From contig JAUVAJ010000119.1 of assembly GCA_030591795.1 (NCBI GenBank), positions 1 to 6,138 of the forward strand: a stretch of DNA of 6,138 bases. Direction: 5' to 3'. Shown here in pieces: positions 6,113-6,138 of this stretch. Below the pieces are notes generated by a model. The model was not told the origin of the DNA. It did not search any database and was given only the letters and a program-made list of their open reading frames with translations. The position numbers and the translations under genes are program-made. The first letter of the stretch is position 1, and the number at the start of each line of letters is the position of its first letter. The stretch is from Desulfuromonadales bacterium (lineage in GTDB: Bacteria > Desulfobacterota > Desulfuromonadia > Desulfuromonadales > UBA2294).

Positions 6113-6138
6113 AGGAGCCTGTCGGACTATCCATGACC

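Noticed and set aside
6113..6138. The right-edge segment with AGCCTGTCGGACT, which could be the end of an insertion sequence or a dispersed repeat.
   Set aside because: Only 26 bases are visible, with no inverted partner or target duplication in the window, so it cannot be supported.

Overview
The window looks like chromosomal DNA of an acetate-oxidising, surface-active Desulfuromonadia bacterium (Geobacter, Desulfuromonas or Pelobacter type). Three things suggest this: a full-length succinyl-CoA:acetate CoA-transferase / acetyl-CoA hydrolase of the kind these bacteria use to activate acetate, a very large secreted DUF11-repeat surface protein, and between them a GEMM-I type cyclic dinucleotide riboswitch whose selectivity base is A rather than G. 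That variant is known mainly from this lineage. The organism assignment is an inference; no rRNA or other marker gene is present.

Both recognisable genes are on the minus strand. From right to left, in the direction of transcription: (1) 6074-6112, a terminator-like hairpin, probably ending a gene outside the window; (2) 5987-6016, a sigma-70-like promoter, followed by a leader of about 190 bases with three inverted repeats (5939-5960, 5843-5856, 5815-5834) and a strong ribosome binding site; (3) 4203-5789, the CoA-transferase, complete at 528 residues; (4) 4145-4172, its strong intrinsic terminator; (5) 4049-4063, a candidate sigma-54 promoter; (6) 3869-3960, the riboswitch aptamer; (7) 3785-3863, an expression platform in which a 12-bp antiterminator helix and an intrinsic terminator compete for the same strand; (8) 1-3682, the start of a giant exported protein, open for 1227 codons without a stop and running off the left edge.

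The surface-protein gene is not listed by a start-to-stop ORF search because its stop lies outside the window, but the minus-strand frame from the ATG at 3682 is continuous. It encodes a signal peptide, an N-terminal beta-rich domain of about 215 residues that I cannot name, a Glu/Thr-rich beta-sandwich domain, and at least seven tandem DUF11 repeats of 124-131 residues.

The most interesting element is the control region of this gene. Transcription appears to start at its own promoter, pass a cyclic dinucleotide aptamer (3',3'-cGAMP predicted from A at the position-20 equivalent), and then either stop at 3785-3816 or continue into the surface-protein gene. The CoA-transferase serves central metabolism and is insulated from this unit by its own terminator, so the two are neighbours rather than an operon.
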